64,000 nucleotides of DNA from CBDATG01 sp965200145 (GTDB lineage: Bacteria; Chloroflexota; Dehalococcoidia; Lucifugimonadales; Lucifugimonadaceae): the NCBI GenBank assembly GCA_965200145.1, contig CBDATG010000001.1, positions 62,001 through 126,000 of the forward strand, in the 5' to 3' direction. Made by a program: the position numbers and the translations under genes. Shown in pieces: positions 7,756 through 16,558 of this stretch; within the stretch, counting starts at the first letter, position 1; each line of letters opens with the position of its first letter. The notes beneath the pieces were generated by a model. It saw only the letters and a list, made by a program, of their open reading frames with translations. It did no database searches and had not been told where the DNA came from.

Positions 7756-10059
7756 TCAGTTATCGACAGTCTCTGCGCGCACGACGGTTTGTGCGCGGGC
7801 ATCCGGAACAGGAACGAATAGGCCCAGGTTGGTCCCGACACCAGTCCGTGCGATCAGGCGTAGCATCAAACGACTCGCGAAGAAAGCTGTGAACATGCTC
7901 AACAGCACTCCGATACCTAGTGTCAACGCGAAACCTTGCATGATCGACGTGCTGAAACGATCGCCGAACCAGAACAGCACAACCGCCACGATGATCGTTG
8001 ACAGGTTGCCGTCGCGAATAGATGGCCAGGCGCGGTCGAATCCGGAGTTGATCGCCGCCAACAGTCCGCGGCCGGCGCGTAGCTCTTCCTTAGTGCGCTC
8101 GGCTATCAGAATGTTCGCATCAACCGCGAAGCCCAACGAGAGAATCACGGCCGCCGCGCCAGACAGCGTCAAAGTCACTGGAACCAACTTAAATGCGCCC
8201 AACAACATGACGGCGTAGGCGATTAGGGCGATGCTCGAAACAATACCTGGAACCTTGTAGTAGGCGATCATGAACACGATCAACAGACCTAATCCAATCC
8301 CGCCGGCGATGAGGCTGCGTCGTAGGGAATCAGCTCCCAATATCGCATCGACATTGCGTTCCTCCGTTAACACCAACTCCGCCGGCAACGCGCCAGACCG
8401 CAACTGTATGGCGAGTGTCCTTACTCGTTCATTCGTGAAATCGCCGCCCGAAATAATCGCACGACCGTCTGGGATGCCTTCACCTGTAGTGGTGTTGACT
8501 GTTGGCGCCACTAGCTCAACATCATCAAGGTAGATCGCTAGCACATCTCGGTTGCGGGCGACTCTTCCAGTAACCTCAAAGAAAGCATCGCGTCCTGCCT
8601 CGTTGAAAACGATCGTGACGACGGGTTGTGGCGGCGTGCCGTCAACCGACGGGAACGCATCCGTCAAGTCACCCGCGGAGATGTTCGTAGCTCGCTCGGT
8701 GAAATACTGAGGGTCTGAGCATCGTAGCAACAGCCACTCAGCCTCCGACAAACCGTCAGGCGGCCAGGTTTCGCCCTCGTAATCACTCGGAGCAGTCAGC
8801 GACCCGCAGGTGCGCTCACGGAACTCTAACTTAGCCGTAGACCCGATTAACGCCTTCGCCTCCTGGATACCGCCCGCAACCGTCCACTGCGAGATGTTGC
8901 CATCGGTTCGGAACTGTGCCATATTGCCTATCTCAACGAGTTCCCGTCGCAGGCGTTCAACGTCCGAAGGCACGATGTTCCCCTCATCATCAAACGAGCG
9001 CTCGTTGAGCCGACCGTTGTACTCGCCTTGAAACGATATTGCGTCAACAGATGAGAACTGTCCAGGTGTCTGTTGTTGAAACAGGACAGTGTCCTGGCCT
9101 TCATTAATTGTCACGCCGTCAAATCCTGCGGCATTGAATGCCATCTGCACATCCTCTTGTGAAGGTCCGATCTTCTCCGGCTCTTGAGAGTCGGAACTGC
9201 TGGAGTCATCGGGAGTGGTGTCTTCGGGAACTGGAGTCTCCAATGGAGTAGCGGTGCCGTCTGGCGCGGGTGAACCGTCTGACGCGTCGTCCGCGGTTGG
9301 GGATAGCTCAGTTGTAGGCGTTGCAGTCGGCTCAGGTGCTGCGGTCGCGGTGGACTCTGGCGTCGCCGCGTCATCGGAACCTGGGGTTACAGTTCCGTCG
9401 TCGGCCGTCGGCGTGCCATCAGTCCCAGGCGGCGCCGCCGGGTCAGCGGCTGATGCGTCCTCAGAAACCGCGGCACTCGGATCAACGACGTCGTATTCAA
9501 ACGCCACTGTGAACTGCGTCGCAAACTTCTGCTCCGCTTGCTGGCGCCATTCTTCAGACATCGAGCCGTCAAAATCGTCAAAGCGGACTGTCATCGCCTC
9601 GTCCTCGCCTACCGTCACGTCCACACCCGTCTTTCCCAGCTCTGTCTGGAAAAAGTCACGCAGCTCGTCGGCAGTCGGACCTGTATTGTCAAAAGCGACT
9701 GTCAAAGAAGACGCGCTCTGGCCGGGTATCTGTATCAATATCCGGTCGGGGGGAGAACCCAATAGCTGAACCGTAGGTTCGCTGACACCGAACTCGTTTA
9801 CACGACGCTCAACGATCGTCCGTATCGATTCAACATCTTCGGCCGACGGCGAACTGCCATCCTCGTTGCGAATGTCGTAAACCAGATGCGCGCCGCCTTC
9901 CAAGTCCAAACCAAGGCTCAATCCGAGGAAAGTACCGTCATCACCTCTAGTGAACTCCCAACCGAACGCACCGACATTGACGCGCGGAATCGATATCAGC
10001 ACGCCCGCGATGATGGTGATCACCGCTACAAGCGCGATGCCTCTGAGGTCGCGAATCAC
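7756..10059 (-). CDS. secD: Protein translocase subunit SecD with a long disordered insert
   Basis: The 767-residue SecD has an N-terminal TM, the GLDLEGGAHLVY motif, the periplasmic P1 region, and a C-terminal membrane domain with GFAVDANILIAERTKEELRAG and FAFFASRL-like TM6. The usual length in Gram-positive-type relatives is 450-600. The excess is mostly a roughly 105-residue stretch at about residues 195-300 made of Ala, Pro, Thr, Asp, Ser and Glu, with repeated ATP and TPT patterns. It splits the P1 domain between VAFEYDVVDPS and KIGPSQEDVQ. The start is a GTG. secF follows directly. yajC is not seen. Confidence 0.93.
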   Translation of the reverse strand: MIRDLRGIALVAVITIIAGVLISIPRVNVGAFGWEFTRGDDGTFLGLSLGLDLEGGAHLVYDIRNEDGSSPSAEDVESIRTIVERRVNEFGVSEPTVQLLGSPPDRILIQIPGQSASSLTVAFDNTGPTADELRDFFQTELGKTGVDVTVGEDEAMTVRFDDFDGSMSEEWRQQAEQKFATQFTVAFEYDVVDPSAAVSEDASAADPAAPPGTDGTPTADDGTVTPGSDDAATPESTATAAPEPTATPTTELSPTADDASDGSPAPDGTATPLETPVPEDTTPDDSSSSDSQEPEKIGPSQEDVQMAFNAAGFDGVTINEGQDTVLFQQQTPGQFSSVDAISFQGEYNGRLNERSFDDEGNIVPSDVERLRRELVEIGNMAQFRTDGNISQWTVAGGIQEAKALIGSTAKLEFRERTCGSLTAPSDYEGETWPPDGLSEAEWLLLRCSDPQYFTERATNISAGDLTDAFPSVDGTPPQPVVTIVFNEAGRDAFFEVTGRVARNRDVLAIYLDDVELVAPTVNTTTGEGIPDGRAIISGGDFTNERVRTLAIQLRSGALPAELVLTEERNVDAILGADSLRRSLIAGGIGLGLLIVFMIAYYKVPGIVSSIALIAYAVMLLGAFKLVPVTLTLSGAAAVILSLGFAVDANILIAERTKEELRAGRGLLAAINSGFDRAWPSIRDGNLSTIIVAVVLFWFGDRFSTSIMQGFALTLGIGVLLSMFTAFFASRLMLRLIARTGVGTNLGLFVPVPDARAQTVVRAETVDN

Positions 10060-10204
10060 GGCCGCCCCGTTACGCGCCTACTGAGATGATGATGTGCGAT
10101 TCATGGATGTCCGCGGATCCGAACTCGAACTGCAATGCCGTCATCTCTTCAACTGAATGTCGCGGCACTGAGGTCGCTCGCCGCACATGCGATTGGATTT
10201 TTTC

Positions 10205-10243
10205 ACAAAAAACGGCTTCGAATCATTCCGAGGAACCGAAGCC
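10205..10243 (-). terminator. Rho-independent terminator after def
   Basis: On the minus strand, GGCTTCG and CGAAGCC (10237-10243 and 10214-10220) form a stem around a partly paired loop, and the run GTTTTTTG follows. It lies about 75 bases past the def stop and separates def from secD. The 10060-10315 interval otherwise holds no gene that I can support. Confidence 0.7.
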
Positions 10244-10315
10244 TCCATATCAGTATACAACCGCACTGCGAACACCGATCGCACATAGTCGCTAAGCGTG
10301 GCTCGGAGACACTCC

Positions 10316-10987
10316 CTAATCTCCGCGCGGAGTCGCGTGTCCATCTTCCAAGTCGTAGCTCAAATCCTCAATGCTCTGACTGCCACGCACCCGACTCAGT
10401 CCGGCCTTCGCTACCAGCAATTCGCTCGACCGATCATCGTTGCGCGCGTCATCATTCGCATGTTCAGCATGCACATGGTACGTCACGTCGTGCATGTGCG
10501 GAACCGTCTCGTCGTGTTCCTCTTCAACCTCTCTCAGCTGCTCATGCTCTGCCAAATGGTCCATGTACATGATTCCGTTGAGATGATCGATCTCGTGTTC
10601 AAGCACCTGCGCCAACAGCTCCTCCGCCGTCACACGCCATTTGCCGCCCTGAGCATCAAGCGCACGAGCATGCACAACGACCGAACGTGTCACGAGACCT
10701 TCGTACCCAGGAACCGACAGGCATCCTTCCATGACCTGCCTCGTCCCGGAACTTTCCTTCACTTCCGGGTTGACCAGCCAGTAAGGATTTTCGTCTGGCA
10801 GATTTATTGCGATGACCCGTTTCAAAATACCGACTTGTGGCGCCGCCAAACCTGCGCCATCTGCATTCACGAGCGTCTCCACCATGTCCGCGGCCAGAGT
10901 GCGGATGTCGTCATTGATCCGCTTAACGACGCGAGCCTTCGCCCGCAAGATCGGGTCGGGATAGGTCCTGATCGTCCTGATTGCCAA
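10316..10987 (-). CDS. def: Peptide deformylase with His/Asp-rich C-terminal extension
   Basis: Peptide deformylase removes the formyl group from nascent protein N termini. All three motifs are present: GAGLAAPQ, EGCLS and HEIDHLNG, which give the Cys and two His metal ligands. The conserved core ends near residue 165. About 55 further residues follow, rich in Glu, His and Asp (EEEHDETVPHMHDVTYHVHA), which is not part of the normal fold. A TTG start is used, preceded by AAAGGTGAG; it gives the usual start AIRTIRTYPDPILR. The gene is between priA and secD, with a terminator behind it. Confidence 0.93.
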   Translation of the reverse strand: MAIRTIRTYPDPILRAKARVVKRINDDIRTLAADMVETLVNADGAGLAAPQVGILKRVIAINLPDENPYWLVNPEVKESSGTRQVMEGCLSVPGYEGLVTRSVVVHARALDAQGGKWRVTAEELLAQVLEHEIDHLNGIMYMDHLAEHEQLREVEEEHDETVPHMHDVTYHVHAEHANDDARNDDRSSELLVAKAGLSRVRGSQSIEDLSYDLEDGHATPRGD

Positions 10988-11088
10988 AGCTCACCTTTAG
11001 AGATTCAAGATTCTATCGACAGAGAGCGCGACCGATTTCTATCGACGATCGTGCCAGTCGATCAACGAGCGTCTGGCGGATAACGCCG

Positions 11089-13629
11089 TCAGCTCATGTC
11101 CAGCGGGTCGATTTCCACCGTCCAAGATGGTCCTAATTCCGTTGCGTCGAGTATGGGATTAAAACTCGCGCCCTCTTCGGCCGCCATCGCGAGGAATATG
11201 TTGTATCGGAACTTCCCTCCGCGTCTTAAAGGGAATGCAGGAGTAGGACCGTAGATCGCGATTGAGTTGTGTTGCGACGATGACAACCAATTCTGCAAGC
11301 GGTTGGCGACGCTGAAAGCAGCAGCACGGGCCTCTTCCTCAGAGTAGTTGGCGCAACTCAGCTTCGCTTGGCGAACGAATGGCGGCAGACCGGAGTTGCG
11401 ACGCACCGCAATCTCCGACTCGTAGAATCCCGCATAGTCCTGCACAGCGGCCCGCTTGATCGTCAGATTGTCTGGCATAAACGTCTGCACGATCGCTCTG
11501 CCGGGTGTGTCGGACCTGCCGGCCCGTCCTACTACTTGCGCTATCAGTTGAAATGTGCGCTCTGGCGACCTGTAACTCGGAATGGCGAGGCCCGAGTCCG
11601 GCGACAACACCCCAACGAGACCGACGCTCGGGATGTCCAGACCTTTCGCTACCATCTGAGTTCCTATCAAAATCTGGGGACCGTCAGCTTGGAACCGCTC
11701 AAGTATCCGCGTATGTTCCTTGGCATTCCTCGCTGAATCTGAATCCCATCGGATGACGGTCGTCTTCGAGAAAAACTCCTTTACTGCCTCTTCTGCACCC
11801 TCAGTACCGGCCGCGCGTCTTCCAATACCGACGTTGTCGCAGCTCCTGCACTTCCTGTCAGCCCCGATGGCATAGTTGCAGTAGTGGCACTGTAGTCGAC
11901 TGCCGCGACCGCTGCGGGATGCTCTGTGCAATGCCAAGGTGGTCATGCAGTTCGGGCACTTTCGCAACGCACCGCAGGCAACGCATTGAACGAAAGATGC
12001 GGAACCGCGACGGTTGATGAATAGTATCGTCTTGCGCCCCATCTCAACGTTCTCTCCCATCGCCGACCGCAGTTCGCGAGAAATCATCTGCCTATGGCCC
12101 GCGGCGAACTCCTGCCGCATATCAACGATTGAGACGCTCATCGCATCAACCGTGTCGCCCGAGCCGCGTGAGCTGAACGGACCCGTAGTTCGTCCTGGTC
12201 GCGACGGACCAAACACCCGATTAGGCAACTCCAATCTACGATACGGTTTATCCTGAGTTGCCCTGCCGGTTGTCGATCGATAGAACGTGCACACATCTGG
12301 TGTCGCGCTGCCAACGATCAGTGTCGCGTCGCTGATTTCGCACAGCCGCTCCGCAACGTCCCTGGCGTGATAGCGCGGCGCGCGGTCACTCTGCTTGAAC
12401 GTCCACTCGTGCTCTTCGTCCATTACAACGAGACCCAAGTCGCTGACAGGCGCGAAGATGCTGGAGCGTGAACCCAAAACCACATCGTACTGACCGCTCT
12501 TGATTTTGTGCCACTGGTCGTATCGCTGCCCCTGCGACAGACCTGAATGCTGCAAGGCGATAACCCCAGGGAACCTGCTCGCGAATCGTTGCAACATCTG
12601 AGGTGTCATGGCGATCTCGGGCACCATGACGATGGCACGCCTGCCCGCCGCGATGCACTCCCGCACGGCGCGCAGATAAACCTCCGTCTTCCCGCTACCG
12701 GTCACGCCGTGGAGCAGAAACGACTTGTGACCACCGTACTCGTCATCCCCCGAGCGGATTGCCCGTTCAACTTCTCCGACGCAGCGCGCCTGATCGGCTG
12801 TTAGATCGTGCTCGATATTTTCCTGTGTTGCGTAGCCAGCTAAAGGATCGCGCTCAACCTGCACGGGGACCTCTTCGGCCACACCGTCATCGATCACTGC
12901 CTTAACAACGGCGCTCCCGAATTCACGCGTCGCATCGGAGCGCACTATCGATCCACTAGCTCCGGCCAACGCGCGTGTCAATTCTAGGCGACGAGGGGCA
13001 TTGCGCATTCTGTACCGCTCCAGCTCCTCTGCAACGTCAATGTCACCGCTTATGCGGATGTGGTTGACGAACCTCGGCCTGCCAGTCGGCCGGTCCCAGA
13101 CTGATTCGGCCTTCAGATAACCGTCGCGGACCAACGACTCAATGATCCGATTCCTAGGTGATGTAGCCGACTTCGACAGCCGGTCTCTTCTGACCTTCTT
13201 GCCTGCGGGGACCTCATTCAACATGCCCAGTTGTTGATCCGTTAGACGCAACGCGTCCATCGACGTGTCGGCGGGGAGTGGCAGAGATGTCCGAGAGACC
13301 CATATGCGTAATCTTGATGTGGTACCGGGTGGTAACATCAGCTCGGCCGATCTGAACAGCGAGACGCGGTAATATGTCGCAAGCCATTGGGCTAGCTCCA
13401 CCTGATTTTCGTTGAGAAACGGACCGCCCTTTACGATGGACTCAACTCGCTTGGTATCCGCTATGGGCGACCGCTCACTGACCTCCACGACGATCCCTTG
13501 TATCGGCCGGTACCCGAACGGGACCCATACCAAGTCGCCTTTACGGACTGTCAACCCGTCTAATATCGAATAGGTGTAAGTGCGGGTTCGGTCCGAGTCG
13601 GCGAAATCGACTGCGACATTCGCGTACAC
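11089..13629 (-). CDS. priA: Primosomal protein N' (PriA helicase)
   Basis: PriA restarts stalled replication forks. The 846 residues show the N-terminal DNA-binding domain (WVPFGYRPIQGIVV), Walker A HGVTGSGKTEVY, Walker B MDEEHEW, GSATPD, and the helicase C region IGTQMVAKGLDIPSVGLV with VVGRAGRSD. The zinc-binding insert is visible with paired cysteines (CVACGALRKCPNC, then CHYCNYAIGADRKCRSC). About 30 extra residues between the helicase lobes (TTGPFSSRGSGD) look disordered. The length is at the upper end of the family. The start codon is GTG. Confidence 0.95.
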   Translation of the reverse strand: MYANVAVDFADSDRTRTYTYSILDGLTVRKGDLVWVPFGYRPIQGIVVEVSERSPIADTKRVESIVKGGPFLNENQVELAQWLATYYRVSLFRSAELMLPPGTTSRLRIWVSRTSLPLPADTSMDALRLTDQQLGMLNEVPAGKKVRRDRLSKSATSPRNRIIESLVRDGYLKAESVWDRPTGRPRFVNHIRISGDIDVAEELERYRMRNAPRRLELTRALAGASGSIVRSDATREFGSAVVKAVIDDGVAEEVPVQVERDPLAGYATQENIEHDLTADQARCVGEVERAIRSGDDEYGGHKSFLLHGVTGSGKTEVYLRAVRECIAAGRRAIVMVPEIAMTPQMLQRFASRFPGVIALQHSGLSQGQRYDQWHKIKSGQYDVVLGSRSSIFAPVSDLGLVVMDEEHEWTFKQSDRAPRYHARDVAERLCEISDATLIVGSATPDVCTFYRSTTGRATQDKPYRRLELPNRVFGPSRPGRTTGPFSSRGSGDTVDAMSVSIVDMRQEFAAGHRQMISRELRSAMGENVEMGRKTILFINRRGSASFVQCVACGALRKCPNCMTTLALHRASRSGRGSRLQCHYCNYAIGADRKCRSCDNVGIGRRAAGTEGAEEAVKEFFSKTTVIRWDSDSARNAKEHTRILERFQADGPQILIGTQMVAKGLDIPSVGLVGVLSPDSGLAIPSYRSPERTFQLIAQVVGRAGRSDTPGRAIVQTFMPDNLTIKRAAVQDYAGFYESEIAVRRNSGLPPFVRQAKLSCANYSEEEARAAAFSVANRLQNWLSSSQHNSIAIYGPTPAFPLRRGGKFRYNIFLAMAAEEGASFNPILDATELGPSWTVEIDPLDMS

Positions 13630-13735
13630 GCCTATGCCTAAGGCTTAAGTGCCTACTACCGGGTCGCTGAGGCTAGAAACGGCCTGCGGGTGAACATTGG
13701 AACCACGGCACTGCCCATCGGTCGCGCTCAATGAG

Positions 13736-14089
13736 CTAACGTCGTTCCTTGATGCGGGCGTTGCGGCCCGTGAGACCGCGGAGGTAGTGCAAACGCGCGC
13801 GTCTTACCTTGCCGCGGCGAGATACCTTGACCGATTGCAAAGACGGGCTGTGAAACGGCACGATTCGTTCAACACCGATGCCGTATGAGACACGTCTGAC
13901 GGTGAACGTCGCGCCGGGGTTCGGTATCTTCCCAGCTCTGTAACGCCCGATTATGACGTTGCCTTGAAAAGCCTGCACGCGCTCGCGTTCGCCCTCACGG
14001 ATCAACATGTTGACCGCAACTGTGTCCCCAGGACCGAAATCGTCAATCTCCGCTTTGGGAGGCTCTTTTATCAACTCAAACGCTTCCAT
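13736..14089 (-). CDS. rplS: Ribosomal protein bL19
   Basis: The 117 residues match bL19 throughout: FGPGDTVAVNMLIREGERERVQAFQG, then FTVRRVSYGIGVERIVPFHSP and RRGKVRRARLHYLRGL. It is a structural protein at the 30S/50S interface. In many bacteria rplS follows trmD in an rpsP-rimM-trmD-rplS operon. Here trmD is 11 kb away on the other strand, so that operon is broken up. About 185 bases separate it from yggT upstream with no gene seen. Confidence 0.97.
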   Translation of the reverse strand: MEAFELIKEPPKAEIDDFGPGDTVAVNMLIREGERERVQAFQGNVIIGRYRAGKIPNPGATFTVRRVSYGIGVERIVPFHSPSLQSVKVSRRGKVRRARLHYLRGLTGRNARIKERR

Positions 14090-14274
14090 GGCAGGTCAAA
14101 TCCTCGGTGCTCTTACTTGGTCCGCGTCGGTGGGCAACCATTAAACGCCGGTGCAACGTGCGGACTCGACTATTCGTGCATTGCGATGCGTAGACAGATA
14201 GACGCGAACGCTCAACGATTCAAGTATACGCGGACCGCGACATTAGATGCTGACGTCATGCATCTTGTCGGTAC

Positions 14275-14511
14275 TCACACCAACACGTTCAAGATCACGG
14301 TGAGGATAATCAACGCGATAAATGGGCTGAAGTCCAACCCGCCTACCGGCGGAACCACGGAGCGGATCGGTGCCAGAATGTAATCGGTCAGCTGATACAG
14401 CCGGTCAACCCACTCAACATCACGCCGCGGATACACCCACGACACGAGCGCCCTGGCTAGGATCAGAAGCGAAAGAGTCCACAGGATGGCCTGAACTAAC
14501 GAGAGCAACAT
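14275..14511 (-). CDS. YggT family small membrane protein
   Basis: The 78 residues have two hydrophobic segments (about 5-27 and 55-77) separated by a loop with DRLYQLTDYILAPIRSVVPPVGGLDFSP, the typical YggT signature. The family is widespread and often near proC or division genes, as here, where it lies about 100 bases downstream of proC. Its role is poorly defined; links to osmotic stress and division have been proposed for homologues. Confidence 0.85.
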   Translation of the reverse strand: MLLSLVQAILWTLSLLILARALVSWVYPRRDVEWVDRLYQLTDYILAPIRSVVPPVGGLDFSPFIALIILTVILNVLV

Positions 14512-14618
14512 TTTGTTTGGTTTCCCCTAGCCACAAGTACCGCGCCATAACCAAGAGGCAATCAGGTTTGCTACAGGATAGATTCGCGACACACCCGAAG
14601 CGTCTTGGTCGTGACGAA

Positions 14619-15431
14619 TTAGTCCAATCGCGACAACGCCGCGCCGCGCCGATACGCCTCAATGACAGCGTTCATGGTCGTATTCCGGAAGCCTCCCTCC
14701 TCCAACGCCTTCAGCGCCGCGGCCGTCGTGCCACCTGGCGACGTAACCATGTTGCGCAACTCTGCAAAGTGCTCATCGCGATCGGATGCCAACTCGGCTG
14801 ACCCCTTCACCGTGGCGACGGCGAGCCGCCTGGCATCAACCGCCGGCATTCCCAGTTGAACGGCCGCATCTGCCAACGCTTCAAGGAACACGAAAACGTA
14901 GGCAGGACCACTGGCACTTAACGCTGTGGCGACATCAACTAGCTTCTCGTCGTTGAAGTAGACATGAATGCCGATACAGTCAAGCATATCGCCTACGAAC
15001 TTCTTGGCCGCCTCCGGTACTGATTCGGTGGCAGTCCAAGCGGTTGCACCCACTCCGATCTGGGCGGGCGTATTCGGCATCACTCTGACCACTGCGTCAT
15101 GTCCCAGCGCTGAACGAATCTCAGCAATTGTGATACCTGCCATGATCGATACCACTGTTTGAGAGCGCGTTAACTTGGCTTTCATTTCGGGAATCACATC
15201 CGCGAACTGCTGCGGCTTGACAGAAACGATCAACACGTTCGGCGAAGGGGATGGCTGCAAAATCGAGCGCAATGTCGTAACTCCGTAACGCTCTTTGAGT
15301 TCCTGGAGCCTCGCCTCAACCACATCGATCGCAGCGATGTCGACATCGATACCCCCTCTGATCATCCCGGCGATCATCGCCTCGGCCATGACACCACCAC
15401 CGACGAATGCGACTCTGTGACGACCAATCAC
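14619..15431 (-). CDS. proC: Pyrroline-5-carboxylate reductase
   Basis: ProC makes proline from pyrroline-5-carboxylate with NAD(P)H. The N-terminal Rossmann motif is VAFVGGGVMAEAMIAG, the middle has VRVMPNTPAQIGVGATAW, and the C-terminal dimer domain carries the hallmark SPGGTTAAALKALEEGGFR. The length of 270 residues is normal. The start is a GTG that puts the glycine loop near residue 10. It follows pdxA by about 56 bases and is probably in the nrdR-nrdJ-pdxA-proC run. Confidence 0.95.
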   Translation of the reverse strand: MIGRHRVAFVGGGVMAEAMIAGMIRGGIDVDIAAIDVVEARLQELKERYGVTTLRSILQPSPSPNVLIVSVKPQQFADVIPEMKAKLTRSQTVVSIMAGITIAEIRSALGHDAVVRVMPNTPAQIGVGATAWTATESVPEAAKKFVGDMLDCIGIHVYFNDEKLVDVATALSASGPAYVFVFLEALADAAVQLGMPAVDARRLAVATVKGSAELASDRDEHFAELRNMVTSPGGTTAAALKALEEGGFRNTTMNAVIEAYRRGAALSRLD

Positions 15432-15487
15432 TGTCTATACTCTCGCGTATCGCGTTTGAACGCAGCGTATCAAAGTCAAATCGGACA

Positions 15488-16522
15488 TCACGCTATGCCA
15501 CGCTTTGTCGCTAGCGCGACGGCGAGCTTGATCGCCTCAACCATACTGACAGACTGCGCCCTGTTCTGTCCCGCAATGTCAAACGCCGTGCCGTGGTCAA
15601 CAGAAGTACGGATGAACGGGATGCCGAGATTCACTGAGACCGACTCCTCGAACCCGTGCACCTTGATGGGAATGTGTCCCTGATCGTGATACATCACGAC
15701 TACGACATCGTATCTGCCAGCTATCGCCTGATTGAAGACTGAATCCGCCGGAACCGGTCCGGACGCGTCAATACCTTCCGACTTAGCGGTATCGATAGCG
15801 GGCGTTATCTCTCTAGCCTCCGTATCACCTATGAGGCCGTTGTCGCTCGCATGCGGATTCAACGCGGCTACAGCAATGCGGGGAGCATCGAAGCCCCACT
15901 CAACGAACGACTTGTACGTCATGCGGGTCGCGGTCAGCACATTGTCGGCCGTCACGAACTTGCAAGCTTCCGCCAACGACTTATGGGTTGATAGATGCAT
16001 GCAACGCAACGTGCCGCTGACCAACATCGTGTAGACCGTCGAGCTGTTCGTGAGACGCTTGAACACCTCCTGATGCCCCAAGTCCGGTGCTCCTGACATC
16101 TGCCACGATTCCTTGTTAACCGGGCCGGTCACCATTCCATCCACTTCGCCGGCGATACACATCTCCGCCGCCGTCTGAACCCATCTGTGCGATGCTAGTC
16201 CCGATATTGGGGAATGAGCACCAATCGGAAACTCCGAATCGTCCTGGCCGCCGATCGACCTCACAGGTACAAAGCCGACAGCATCTCGCGCCTCGGACAC
16301 CGACCTTATCTTCTTGAAGACTAGCGAAGACCCGACCTCGCCAGCTGTCCGCATCACCGTGCCGAAATTGCCGATCAGTACGGGTTTGAACGCACTAGAT
16401 ACCTGTTGGTCGCCCAATCCTTTGATAGCAACCTCAGGGCCGATTCCCGACGGGTCGCCGAGGGTTACTGCCAAGAGCGGCAGGTCTGACTGTGCGTTCG
16501 TTTTCTCCGCATCTGACGACAT
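15488..16522 (-). CDS. pdxA: 4-hydroxythreonine-4-phosphate dehydrogenase family (PdxA)
   Basis: PdxA oxidises 4-phosphohydroxy-threonine in the DXP-dependent route to pyridoxal phosphate. The sequence has LGDPSGIGPEVAIKG at the start, a GPVNKESW region, LGHQEVFKRL, and MYHDQGHIPIKVHGFEESVSVNLG with the metal-binding His residues. The length of 344 aa is usual. Some PdxA paralogues (PdxA2) act in sugar acid catabolism, and nothing here separates the two; the other pdx genes are not in the window. It begins 36 bases after nrdJ. Confidence 0.9.
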   Translation of the reverse strand: MSSDAEKTNAQSDLPLLAVTLGDPSGIGPEVAIKGLGDQQVSSAFKPVLIGNFGTVMRTAGEVGSSLVFKKIRSVSEARDAVGFVPVRSIGGQDDSEFPIGAHSPISGLASHRWVQTAAEMCIAGEVDGMVTGPVNKESWQMSGAPDLGHQEVFKRLTNSSTVYTMLVSGTLRCMHLSTHKSLAEACKFVTADNVLTATRMTYKSFVEWGFDAPRIAVAALNPHASDNGLIGDTEAREITPAIDTAKSEGIDASGPVPADSVFNQAIAGRYDVVVVMYHDQGHIPIKVHGFEESVSVNLGIPFIRTSVDHGTAFDIAGQNRAQSVSMVEAIKLAVALATKRGIA

Positions 16523-16558
16523 AGCTTCATGCGTCGTAGGTGTGCTCTTGCGCGATGT

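Noticed and set aside
9215..9769. A 184-codon open frame on the + strand rich in Ser, Val and Gly
   Set aside because: It is the shadow of the low-complexity insert of secD.
10141..10344. A 67-residue leftward ORF between def and secD
   Set aside because: It overlaps the end of def and the terminator hairpin, and its sequence resembles no protein.
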